Shown here one piece after another: positions 18,437-27,433 of a stretch of DNA of 64,000 bases. Under the pieces are notes generated by a model that saw nothing but the letters and a program-made list of their open reading frames with translations, was not told the origin of the DNA and did no database searches. The position numbers and the translations under genes were made by a program. Source of the DNA: Nocardia paucivorans NBRC 100373 (GTDB taxonomy: Bacteria; Actinomycetota; Actinomycetes; Mycobacteriales; Mycobacteriaceae); NCBI RefSeq assembly GCF_000308675.1, contig NZ_BAGE01000046.1, positions 124,001 through 188,000 of the forward strand. Direction: 5' to 3'. Positions within the stretch are counted from its first letter, which is position 1. Each line of letters opens with the position of its first letter.

Positions 18437-20757
18437 ATCCTGGCACGGACCGACACGACCGGGCATCGACCCGTCCTCGCGCCCTGCGCGGCCGACGCGA
18501 GTCCTCGCCCGGACGGCCCGCCGGACGCTCTACCGGCGAGACCCGGGTGTTCGGAATCCGGCATCACGGTCCGGGGTCGGCCCGGTCGCTGCGACTGGCC
18601 CTCGCGGAGTTCCGGCCGGACACCATCCTGATCGAAGGTCCCGCCGACGCCGATCCCCTGGTCACCTATGTGGCCACCGACGAGATGACGCCGCCGGTCG
18701 CCCTGCTGGCCTACGATCCCGAAACCCCGTCCCGGGCCGCGTTCTGGCCGTATGCGGTGTTCTCCCCGGAATGGCAGGCCCTTCGATACGCCGTCGAACG
18801 GGAGGTCCCGGTGCGGTTCTGCGATCTGCCCGCCGGGATCACGCTGGCCCTCGACGACGAACCCGCGCGCCACGATGCCCTGGCCGAGCTGGCCGCGGCC
18901 GCCGGTTACGAGGATGCCGAACGCTGGTGGGACGCGGTGGTCGAATCGAGTAGTGATACCGCCACGTTCGAGGCCATCACCAAGGCCATGAGCGCCCTGC
19001 GGGAGGCGACCGCCGCGCCCGATACCGCCGGCGGGGAAACCACCGCCCCCGAAGCATCTCCACCGGTCGTGGACGCGCACACACTACGCCGTGAGGCGTA
19101 TATGCGTCAGGTGCTGCGGAAGGCTCGGAGAGAAGGCGCCGAACGAGTCGCCGTGGTGTGCGGGGCCTGGCATGCGCCCGCCCTGGCGGGCCCGCTCGGC
19201 CCGGCGGCGGCCGATGCCCGATTGCTGAAAAGGCTACCGAAGGTCAAGGCCGCCCTGACCTGGGTGCCGTGGACGCATTCCCGCTTGGCGACCGCGTCCG
19301 GGTACGGCGCCGGCGTGGCCTCCCCCGGCTGGTACCACCATCTGTTCACCGTGGCCGACCGTCCGATCGAGACCTGGTTGACCAAGGTGGCGGGTGCGCT
19401 GCGCGCCCACGATCTGCCGGTCTCCACCGCGCATGTCATCGAGGCGGTTCGCCTCGCCGACGCCCTCGCCACTCTCCGCGGCCGCCCCCTGGCGGGACTG
19501 TCGGAGGTCACCGAGGCCACCCGCGCGGTGCTGTGCGAGGGCGATGAGACCGTGCTGCGCCTCATCGGCGAGGAAATGGTGGTCGGCGAAGCATTGGGTA
19601 CGGTCCCGCCGAACACCCCGACGGTCGCTCTGGAGGCGGATCTGCGCGCCCGGATCCGCACCCTGCGAATGAAGCGGCAGGCGGTGGCGACGACGATGGA
19701 ACTGGATCTGCGCGCCGAACGAGACCTCGCGAAATCCCATCTACTGCACCGGTTACGCCTGCTCGGTGTCGAATGGGGCATCCGCACCACGAGCGAAACC
19801 CGGTCCACCGGCACCTTCCGGGAAACCTGGACGCTCGAATGGCGTCCCGAACTCGCCGTCTCGGTAATCGAGGCCGCTCGTTGGGGTACCACCGTGCAGG
19901 GCGCCGCCGAGGCCAAGGTGCTGGATATGGCCGCGCATGCCGACCACGGCGTCGGGGAGCTCATCGATACGTTGGAGCAGGCGCTGCTCGCCGATCTGCG
20001 TGGTGCCACCGCGGGCCTGATCGACCGGTTGGGTTCCGCCGCAGCGGTCGATCACGATGCCACCCAGCTGCTGCGCGCCCTGCCCACCGTGATCCGCACC
20101 CTGCGCTACGGCGATGTGCGCGGCACCGATACCGCGGCCCTCGCCGGCGTTGCCGACGGCATACTGGTGCGGATCTGTGCCGGGCTACCGGCGGTGGTCA
20201 CCGGGCTGGGTGCCGAAGCGGCACTGGAGCTGCGGACCCTGCTCGAGACCGCCCACACCGCCATCCACACCTGGGACGACCCGCGAGCGACCGAGCTGTG
20301 GCCCGCCACACTCCTTCGGTTGGCCGACCGCGAGGATGTGCCCGGGGTCCTGATCGGCCGGGTGGTTCGGCTCTTGACCGACACCGGACGTATCGGTACC
20401 GACGAGGCCGCCCGCCGACTGTCGACGGCGCTGTCCACCGGCACCGGCGCCGCGGAGAAGGCGGGGTGGATAGACGGTTTCGTCGGGGGGCGGGGCCTGG
20501 TGTTGGCGCACGATCGGGCCCTGTTGCGGCTCGTCGACGACTGGCTCACGGGTTTGACCGACGAACACTTCCGCGAGGTGATACCGCTGCTACGCCGCAC
20601 CTTCGGCGCCTTCGAATCGGGCGAACGCCGCGCCATAGGACAGGCGGTCCGCGGCGGGATATCGACTCCGGCATCCGAGACCGCCACCGCTGTCGACCCG
20701 CGCCGCGGTGCCCAGGCCATGCGCGTCGTCGCCGAGATAGTGGGGATTCCGATATGA
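18433..20757 (+). CDS. DUF5682-like protein (YehM-like)
   Basis: A 774-residue protein of unknown function. After a basic, probably disordered N-terminus (about 30 residues) comes VFGIRHHGPGSARSLRLAL, then TILIEGPADADPL and later VAVVCGAWHAPAL. The order His-rich loop, Glu-containing strand, then GxxH loop recalls the EreA/TraB-like fold and suggests a catalytic or metal/haem centre, but this is inference. The C-terminal half is helical. The ATG at 18433 overlaps the stop of the ATPase gene. In E. coli the equivalent gene (yehM) also sits between the ATPase and the vWA gene. Confidence 0.78.
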   Translation: MNPGTDRHDRASTRPRALRGRRESSPGRPAGRSTGETRVFGIRHHGPGSARSLRLALAEFRPDTILIEGPADADPLVTYVATDEMTPPVALLAYDPETPSRAAFWPYAVFSPEWQALRYAVEREVPVRFCDLPAGITLALDDEPARHDALAELAAAAGYEDAERWWDAVVESSSDTATFEAITKAMSALREATAAPDTAGGETTAPEASPPVVDAHTLRREAYMRQVLRKARREGAERVAVVCGAWHAPALAGPLGPAAADARLLKRLPKVKAALTWVPWTHSRLATASGYGAGVASPGWYHHLFTVADRPIETWLTKVAGALRAHDLPVSTAHVIEAVRLADALATLRGRPLAGLSEVTEATRAVLCEGDETVLRLIGEEMVVGEALGTVPPNTPTVALEADLRARIRTLRMKRQAVATTMELDLRAERDLAKSHLLHRLRLLGVEWGIRTTSETRSTGTFRETWTLEWRPELAVSVIEAARWGTTVQGAAEAKVLDMAAHADHGVGELIDTLEQALLADLRGATAGLIDRLGSAAAVDHDATQLLRALPTVIRTLRYGDVRGTDTAALAGVADGILVRICAGLPAVVTGLGAEAALELRTLLETAHTAIHTWDDPRATELWPATLLRLADREDVPGVLIGRVVRLLTDTGRIGTDEAARRLSTALSTGTGAAEKAGWIDGFVGGRGLVLAHDRALLRLVDDWLTGLTDEHFREVIPLLRRTFGAFESGERRAIGQAVRGGISTPASETATAVDPRRGAQAMRVVAEIVGIPI

Positions 20758-22070
20758 ACTTCGGCAACTACGGTGTCCCGGAGTCGTCGTCCAAGGATGC
20801 CGATACGCGTGCCCGGCGGTGGCGTCTGGTGTTGGGCGCCGCCGCCGAATCCGCCCTCGGCGGGCTCGCCGACTCCGACGACACCGCAATCGACCGGGCG
20901 CTGGCAACCCTCTACGACCGCGACGACCATGAATCGGGTGGAGCGCGCCGAGCCGGCGGCCTGGCGGGATCGGCCCCCAAGGTCGCCCGCTGGCTCGGCG
21001 ATATCCGCACCTACTTCCCCTCGACCGTGGTGGAGGTGATGCAACGCGACGCCGTGGATCGACTCGGACTGACCCGGCTCCTGCTGGAACCGGAGCTGAT
21101 GGAGGCGGTGGAGCCGGATGTCCACCTGGTCGGCACCCTGTTGAGCCTGAACCGGGTGATCCCGGAAACCACGAAATCGTCCGCCCGTGCTGTGGTCGCC
21201 AAGGTGGTGCGGGAAATCGAGGAACGTATCGCCGCCCGCACGATCGCCGCGGTGAACGGGGTGTTGCACCGTTCGGCCAAAACCTCCCGCCCCCGCGATA
21301 TCGACTTCGACCGCACCATTCGCCGAAATCTCGCCAACTATCTTCCGGAGCGGCGCACCATTGTCGCCGAGCATCTGATCGGGTCCGGTCGCCGCGGTCG
21401 GGCGGTGCAGCGGGATGTGGTCATGGCGATCGATCAGTCCGGGTCGATGGCATCGAGTGTGGTGTACGCGTCGGTGTTCGGCGCGGTATTGGCGTCCATG
21501 CGCTCGTTGCGCACCTCGCTGGTAGTTTTCGACACCGAGGTCGTCGACCTGTCCGAATACCTGTCCGACCCGGTGGATGTGCTGTTCGGCACCCAGCTCG
21601 GCGGTGGAACCGATATCAATCGCGCCCTCGCCTACTGCCAGTCGCTGGTCACCCGGCCGGACGACACCCTGTTCTTCCTCGTCTCCGATCTGTACGAGGG
21701 CGGGATCCGCACGGAAATGCTGCGCCGGGTCAATGCCCTCACCGACTCCGGCGTCCAGGTGGTGGTCCTGCTCGCTCTCTCCGATGACGGCGCCCCCGCC
21801 TACGACCACGACAATGCCGCGGCCCTGGCCGCCCTCGGGGTGCCGGCCTTCGCCTGCACCCCGGACCTGTTCCCCGAACTCCTGGCCCGGGCACTGGCCC
21901 GCGCGGACCCGCGGTCTCTCCTACCGCCGGTTCAGGACGCGGGGGCGGCGCCCGGGGGTCACAGGTCGGCGATCGCGGCCAGGGGCGGGGTGCGGGCGGC
22001 CCGAACCGCCGGCCAGAGGGCAGCGAGGACCCCCACGATCCCCGATCCGATGAGCATGAGGACCAACTGA
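20754..22070 (+). CDS. vWA-domain protein (YehP-like)
   Basis: A 438-residue protein whose C-terminal half is a von Willebrand A domain: MIDAS residues are in VVMAIDQSGSMASS (DxSxS), GGGTDIN (Thr) and FLVSDLYEGG (Asp). Such proteins bind Mg2+ and partner with MoxR ATPases; the ATPase is two genes upstream. The N-terminal half (about 1-220) is helical and basic. The ATG overlaps the previous stop (ATGA). The frame runs 112 bases into the end of the convergent ABC permease gene, giving a low-complexity tail from about residue 400 that is probably an added extension. Confidence 0.83.
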   Translation: MNFGNYGVPESSSKDADTRARRWRLVLGAAAESALGGLADSDDTAIDRALATLYDRDDHESGGARRAGGLAGSAPKVARWLGDIRTYFPSTVVEVMQRDAVDRLGLTRLLLEPELMEAVEPDVHLVGTLLSLNRVIPETTKSSARAVVAKVVREIEERIAARTIAAVNGVLHRSAKTSRPRDIDFDRTIRRNLANYLPERRTIVAEHLIGSGRRGRAVQRDVVMAIDQSGSMASSVVYASVFGAVLASMRSLRTSLVVFDTEVVDLSEYLSDPVDVLFGTQLGGGTDINRALAYCQSLVTRPDDTLFFLVSDLYEGGIRTEMLRRVNALTDSGVQVVVLLALSDDGAPAYDHDNAAALAALGVPAFACTPDLFPELLARALARADPRSLLPPVQDAGAAPGGHRSAIAARGGVRAARTAGQRAARTPTIPDPMSMRTN

Positions 22071-24487
22071 TCCCAGGGCACGGCGATTCGGTCCAGGCCG
22101 AGATCACGGAGCGTACGCAGGAAACCGAGACCGAGACCGAGACCGAGCGCCGCGCCCACCAGAGCGCCGAAGATCGCGATGAGCACCGACTCCAGATAGA
22201 TGGTGCGGCGGATCTGGGCTCGCTGGGTGCCCACCGCCCGCAACATGCCGATCTCGCGTCGCCGTTCCACCACCGAGAGCGCCAAGGTGTTGACGATGCC
22301 GAGGATGGCGATCACCACCGCCAATGCCAGCAGGCCGTACAGCACGGCCAGCAAGGTGTTGATCTGGCGGCCCTGCGCGCCCTTGAATTCCTCCCGGTCC
22401 TGTACCTGCACCACCACGAACCGCTCGGTCGCCCGTTCCAGTTCCCCCCGCATGGCGGCGAGGTCGGCACCCGGTCGCGCCGTGACCAGCACCACCGCGT
22501 CGGTGCGCAGCGAGACCGGCATCACCTGCTCGTAGATCGCCGAAGGCACCACCAGCGGACCGAGCAGCGGCGAGTTGGCGTAGATCCCCGCCACGGTGAC
22601 CGGTATGTGCTTACCGTCCATACTGGTCAGTACGAGCCGCTCACCGGGCCGCACCCCGAAGTCGTCGGCCTCGTCCTCGCTGAGCAGGATCTCGTTGTCA
22701 CCGAATCGGGCCGTTCCGCTGGTGATCTCGTAGTTGAGCACACTGTCCAGCGGACCGTCGGGGGAGGTGCCGTACTCGTCGTCACCCCTGATCTTCAGCC
22801 GCACTCCGCGCAGCGCGACCACATCCCGGGCGTCGGGCACCGTCTCGCGCACCGAGCGGGCGGCCCCCTGCGGGACACCGAGGAACTGCGGACCGGCGAG
22901 CACATAGTCGGCCCGAGCGCCCTTGTCGACCAGGACCGACACACTTTCCTTGGCCGACGCGCCCAGCATGCCGATGGCAGTGACCAGCATGAGTCCCAGA
23001 GTCAGCGCGAAGGCCGTCGCGGCGGTGCGCCGCGGATTGCGGACCGCGTTGTTGCGCGCCATCCGCCCGATCGGACCGAATGGGCGGAGCAACCCGCCGA
23101 GGGCGCCGATAACCGGACGGGAAAGGGCCGGCGAGGCGAGTAGTACCGCGAATACCAGCGCCAATGCCCCAACACCCACAACCGCGGCAGCCGTACCACC
23201 GGTATGGCGGGCGCCGAGCACCACGAGCACCACCCCGAGCCCGGCAAGCAACAGCCCGAACAAGGTCCGCGGCCGCAGCGACTCGGCGGGCGAGGAGAAC
23301 TCCTCCCGCATGGCCTGCACCGGTGGGATGCGGGCCGCGCGCCGCGCCGGTGCGTAGGCGCTGACCACGGTGACCGACAATCCCACCAGGAAACCGACCA
23401 GCACGGTGCGCGGAAGTACCGTCATCTGCCCGATGGGCAGGCCGAAATCGAAGGCGTTCAATACGGCGGCCAACCCGAACGCGAGCCCGATTCCGGCCAG
23501 CAATCCCAGGGCGCTTCCGATTGCCCCGATGACCAGGGCCTCGGCCACCACCGAGCCGCCCACCTGCCGGCGACTCGCCCCGACCGCGCGGAGCAGCGCC
23601 AACTCCCGTAGCCGTTGGGCCACGATCATGGAGAAGGTGTTGTAGATGATGAAGGTGCCGACGATCAGGGCGATCGCCCCGAAGGCCAGCAGGAAATAGT
23701 TCAAGAAGTTGAGCGCTTCGGAGATCTGGGACCTCGCCTCGGCACGTACCTGCTCACCATTGAGAACCTTGTAGTCGGGGTAGATCATGGCGAGGCGGTT
23801 GCGCAGCTTGTCCCCCGGTATCCCCTCGGCCGCGATATCGACATAGGCGACATGGGTTCCGTCGCTGAACAGCTGCCGGGCCTGTGACTCCTCGAACAGC
23901 ACCCCGATGAGACCGCCGGTATCTGTGGCATCGGAGTAGATACCGGTGAGCGTGACGTCGATCGGGTCGCTCTGCGCGGCGACCAGGATCTTCGTCCGAT
24001 CGCCCACCCGCAGACCGGCTCGTTCGGCCCCATTCGTATTGAGCGCGACCTCCCCCGGCCGACTCGGCGGTGTCCCGGCCACGAACCGCGGTGGGTCGGC
24101 AACCGCCCGTTCCGGCGGCAGATAAAGCCGGCCCCAGCTGGGCGCGCCCCCGGTTTGCACGGCCTTCTTCCCCGCGGGATCGAGTAACACCACCGGTCCG
24201 TTGAAGCCCGGCGCGACCGCGCGCACCCCGTCCATGGTGGCGATTCGGTCCACTTCCTCCTGGGAGATGCCCAGCGACAGCTGTTCGGCCGGGCTCACCC
24301 GCACGTCCACACCCCTGGCCTCGTCGGCGAAAATGCCGTCGAAGGTGCGCTGCAGCGTATCGGTGAACACGAACGAGCCCGCGATGAACGCGGTCCCGAG
24401 AACCACCGACAACACCGTCAGGGCCAAGCGCACCCGGTGGGCGGCGAGATTGCGCAATGCCACCTTGCGCATCGGGTTGCCCGCCAT
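21959..24487 (-). CDS. ABC transporter permease, FtsX/MacB type (two FtsX domains)
   Basis: Inner-membrane permease of 842 residues. The N-terminal helix (about 20-40) is followed by a large extracytoplasmic MacB-PCD-like domain, three helices (about 260-370), an internal repeat starting near VRNPRRTAATAFALTLGL (about 480) with its own periplasmic domain, and three final helices ending AVRAARTPPLAAIADL. This duplicated layout is common in actinobacterial lipid or peptide exporters. The start has GGGGGAGGTG upstream. It lies 29 bases after its ATPase gene. The substrate is unknown. Confidence 0.9.
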   Translation of the reverse strand: MAGNPMRKVALRNLAAHRVRLALTVLSVVLGTAFIAGSFVFTDTLQRTFDGIFADEARGVDVRVSPAEQLSLGISQEEVDRIATMDGVRAVAPGFNGPVVLLDPAGKKAVQTGGAPSWGRLYLPPERAVADPPRFVAGTPPSRPGEVALNTNGAERAGLRVGDRTKILVAAQSDPIDVTLTGIYSDATDTGGLIGVLFEESQARQLFSDGTHVAYVDIAAEGIPGDKLRNRLAMIYPDYKVLNGEQVRAEARSQISEALNFLNYFLLAFGAIALIVGTFIIYNTFSMIVAQRLRELALLRAVGASRRQVGGSVVAEALVIGAIGSALGLLAGIGLAFGLAAVLNAFDFGLPIGQMTVLPRTVLVGFLVGLSVTVVSAYAPARRAARIPPVQAMREEFSSPAESLRPRTLFGLLLAGLGVVLVVLGARHTGGTAAAVVGVGALALVFAVLLASPALSRPVIGALGGLLRPFGPIGRMARNNAVRNPRRTAATAFALTLGLMLVTAIGMLGASAKESVSVLVDKGARADYVLAGPQFLGVPQGAARSVRETVPDARDVVALRGVRLKIRGDDEYGTSPDGPLDSVLNYEITSGTARFGDNEILLSEDEADDFGVRPGERLVLTSMDGKHIPVTVAGIYANSPLLGPLVVPSAIYEQVMPVSLRTDAVVLVTARPGADLAAMRGELERATERFVVVQVQDREEFKGAQGRQINTLLAVLYGLLALAVVIAILGIVNTLALSVVERRREIGMLRAVGTQRAQIRRTIYLESVLIAIFGALVGAALGLGLGLGFLRTLRDLGLDRIAVPWDQLVLMLIGSGIVGVLAALWPAVRAARTPPLAAIADL

Positions 24488-24516
24488 CTACCGCACCTCC
24501 CCCGCGCAGTCGACGC

Positions 24517-25335
24517 TCACCGGTTCTCGAGCGCTTTCATCCGGTCCAGCACGGACTCCGCCGTCGGCTCACGCATTTCGTCGACGATCCGGCCGTCGGC
24601 GAGGAAGACCACCCGATCGGCATAGGCCGCAGCGTGCGGTTCGTGGGTGACGATCACAACCGTCTGCTCGAATTCGTCGACGGCGGCCCGCAGAATCGAC
24701 AGCACCTCACCGGAAGAACGCGAATCCAGATTTCCGGTCGGTTCGTCGCCGAAGATGATCTCCGGTCGGCCCGCCAGCGCCCGGGCGCACGCCACCCGCT
24801 GCTGCTGGCCACCGGACAATTCGCTGGGCCGGTGGGTCAGCCGGTCGGCCAGCCCGAGTCGCTCGATCACCGTGTCGAGCCATTCCCGGTCGAGTTCGCG
24901 GCCGGCGATATCGAGCGGCAGGGTGATGTTCTCCAGTGCGGTGAGAGTCGGCACCAGGTTGAACGCCTGGAATACGAAACCCACCCGGTCGCGGCGCAGC
25001 GCGGTCATCTGCTTGTCCGTCAACTCGGTCAGCTCGGTGCCCCCGATGTGCACCGTGCCGGAATCGGCGGAGTCCAACCCCGCCAAACAATGCATGAGGG
25101 TGGATTTCCCCGAACCCGACGGGCCCATGATCGCGGTGAACTCACCACACGCGAACTCGATGGATACCGCGTCCAGCGCCACGACCCGGGTGTCCCCGGA
25201 GCCGTAGATCTTCGTCAGTTCGACCGCGCCGGCGGCCACGGTCGTGGTCGCCGACGCGGTCCCGGTCCTGTCCGCGCCGGTCGCGTCGAGGTCCTGCCCG
25301 TCCTGTAGGCCGGAGATCCCGGTCGCGCCGCTCAC
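24517..25335 (-). CDS. ABC transporter ATPase, LolD/MacB type
   Basis: Nucleotide-binding subunit for the permease downstream. The 272-residue protein has a 35-residue Ala/Thr/Gly-rich N-terminal extension, then Walker A GPSGSGKST, the Q-loop in FQAFNLVPTLTALEN, signature LSGGQQQR, Walker B IIFGDEPTGNLDS, and the H-loop VTHEPHAAAYADRV. The KIYGSGDTRVVALD start of the domain is typical for exporters of the MacB/LolD class. The start is GTG with GAGGA just upstream. Expected to act as a dimer at the cytoplasmic face. Confidence 0.92.
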   Translation of the reverse strand: MSGATGISGLQDGQDLDATGADRTGTASATTTVAAGAVELTKIYGSGDTRVVALDAVSIEFACGEFTAIMGPSGSGKSTLMHCLAGLDSADSGTVHIGGTELTELTDKQMTALRRDRVGFVFQAFNLVPTLTALENITLPLDIAGRELDREWLDTVIERLGLADRLTHRPSELSGGQQQRVACARALAGRPEIIFGDEPTGNLDSRSSGEVLSILRAAVDEFEQTVVIVTHEPHAAAYADRVVFLADGRIVDEMREPTAESVLDRMKALENR

Positions 25336-25466
25336 GCGACATCCTCGAACGCGGCGGTCTGCGCGCTACGTGTGCTGGTCATGGTGTCCAGTCTGTCGGG
25401 AGACGGTCCGCCGCGCCATCGGGGATCCCCCCGATCTACGGTGACCGGCCCCCGCCGGTGTGTCGC

Positions 25467-27257
25467 TCAGTTCAGCGGCGCCGAACGCCACCAGGTGAGC
25501 ACCTCGTCGAGGCTTCCGACTATGCCGTCGGTGTACATCAGGAACTGCGCCCGATTCGGGTCCCCGGTGAACACCGTGACCAGCTGGGGGCCGTTCTTGT
25601 TGTCGATCCGGTAGTTGGTGTAGGTCTTACCGCCGTTGGTGTCGGTGGACTTCTCCGCCTCGGCGGGCAGGGATTGGATCACCGACTCGACATCGGCGGC
25701 CGATTCGTAGACGTAGATCCGATAGAACGGATCGTCGTTGTCGTTCCCGCCGAAGCAGCGCCACTGCCACTTCCACTTGCCGAAATCGGGCTCCCCGTCG
25801 TCCGGGTTCGGCGCATAGCTGGGCCCGGTATCCCAACAATCCGCATTGTTGTAGCCGACTTTCTCGGAGGTCGACGCGGGCACCAGGTTCGGGAATTCCT
25901 TGCTGATCGAGTCTGCGGTGGCCGGTACCGGAGCCGCGGTGCTCACCCGGCTGGTGCTGCTGCCGGACGCCGTGGAGCCGCCACCGGAGTCATTGCTTGC
26001 GACCGTCGCCACGATCCCGACGGCCACCACGAGGAGCACCACCACGGCCACGACGATGCCCACGATGAGACCCGTGTTCGACTTCCGCGGTCCACCCGGT
26101 CCCGGGGCCATGGCACCGGACGGCGCATAGCCCTGGTGCGGGTAGGAGCCGGACATCACGCCCGGTGGCTGCTGCGGTACCGCGGACGGACCGGACATCC
26201 CCTGATGGGTGTAGCCCTGGGTGCCGCCGGCGAACTGCTGCTGGTGCATATCGGTGCCGTAGGGCGGCGCCGGGGCGGGCTGGGGCTGTAGTCCACTGGC
26301 GTACGGTTGGGCCTGGCTCCCGCCGGTGAACGACTGCTGCTGGACACCGCTGCTGTAGCCGGCACCCATACTCGGGTACGGCGCCGCGGTCGTCGGGCCG
26401 GCGACGGGCATGGCGGGTGAACTCACCCCGCTGAGCGCCTGCCGGGCGGCGGTGGCGAAATCCGAGCAGGACGGGTAGCGGTCCTCCGGCCGTTTCGACA
26501 TCGCCTTGGTCAGCACGCCGTCCAGGGCCTGGGGCAGACCGGGCCGGACGGTACTCACCGGTGGTGGCGGTGATTGCAGATGCCCCTGGATGACCGCGGC
26601 CGGATTGGCGGCCGCGAACGGACCGTTGCCGGTGAGCAGCCAGAACAGCGTGCACGCCAGCGAGTACTGGTCGGAGCGGCCGTCCAGCTGGGAACCGGTC
26701 AGCTGCTCCGGAGAGGCGTAGGCCAACGTGGCGGTGAAGGTACCGGTCTGGGTGAGGTGACCGGTGTCGTCCCGGAGCCGGGCGATACCGAAGTCGGTCA
26801 GATAGACCCGCTCCCCTTTACCACCGGTGGATCGGGCCAGCAGGATGTTCGCCGGTTTGACATCCCGATGCAGCACCCCCATACCGTGCGCGTAGTCCAG
26901 CGCGGACGCGGTTTCGGCGACGATCTGCACCGCCCGCTCGGGCGGCAGCTGAAGTGGGTCCACGGAAGCGGCATCGATACCGTCGATGTACTGCATCGAG
27001 ATCCACAGCTGCTCGTCCTCGAGCCCGCGATCGTAGACGGTGACGATATTCGGGTGGTCCAGCTGGGCGACCAGATCGGCCTCCCTCTCGAACCGGGCCC
27101 GCACCTCCTTGTCGAAGAACATCTCGCGGTTCAGCAGCTTGAGCGCTGTCATTCGCGGCAGGCGCGGATGCTTCGCGAGATAGACCGAACCCATACCGCC
27201 CCGACCCAATTGCCGGTCGATGACGTAGCCGGCGAAAACATCGCCATTGGCCAGCAT
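25467..27257 (-). CDS. Membrane Ser/Thr protein kinase (PknB type)
   Basis: A 596-residue Hanks-type receptor kinase. Kinase domain about 9-270: glycine loop LGRGGMGSVY, Lys40, HRDVKPAN with the catalytic Asp132, DFG at 155-157, and an activation loop with TQTGTFTAT. It is followed by a Gly/Gln/Tyr-rich linker (about 275-400), one transmembrane helix (about 410-435) and an extracellular domain of about 140 residues with a Cys pair (DCWDTG and WRCFGG). The sensor domain is not PASTA. ATG 27257 has GGGAAGTGGAG upstream; the ORF start at 27314 is unlikely. The ABC exporter follows downstream. Confidence 0.92.
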   Translation of the reverse strand: MLANGDVFAGYVIDRQLGRGGMGSVYLAKHPRLPRMTALKLLNREMFFDKEVRARFEREADLVAQLDHPNIVTVYDRGLEDEQLWISMQYIDGIDAASVDPLQLPPERAVQIVAETASALDYAHGMGVLHRDVKPANILLARSTGGKGERVYLTDFGIARLRDDTGHLTQTGTFTATLAYASPEQLTGSQLDGRSDQYSLACTLFWLLTGNGPFAAANPAAVIQGHLQSPPPPVSTVRPGLPQALDGVLTKAMSKRPEDRYPSCSDFATAARQALSGVSSPAMPVAGPTTAAPYPSMGAGYSSGVQQQSFTGGSQAQPYASGLQPQPAPAPPYGTDMHQQQFAGGTQGYTHQGMSGPSAVPQQPPGVMSGSYPHQGYAPSGAMAPGPGGPRKSNTGLIVGIVVAVVVLLVVAVGIVATVASNDSGGGSTASGSSTSRVSTAAPVPATADSISKEFPNLVPASTSEKVGYNNADCWDTGPSYAPNPDDGEPDFGKWKWQWRCFGGNDNDDPFYRIYVYESAADVESVIQSLPAEAEKSTDTNGGKTYTNYRIDNKNGPQLVTVFTGDPNRAQFLMYTDGIVGSLDEVLTWWRSAPLN

Positions 27258-27433
27258 GTTTGCTCCACTTCCCGTCGTGGACGCCGGGACCCGCCGACGC
27301 ACAGACGTAGACAAGAGCGCGGCCGGACCTTACCGAGACGACCACGCCAAATCACCGAAACCATAGCAGTACTCGCCGTCCCGCTCGTGCCCATAGCGTC
27401 GGCGGCGGTAGCGAGACGTCGCCGTTACGGCGG

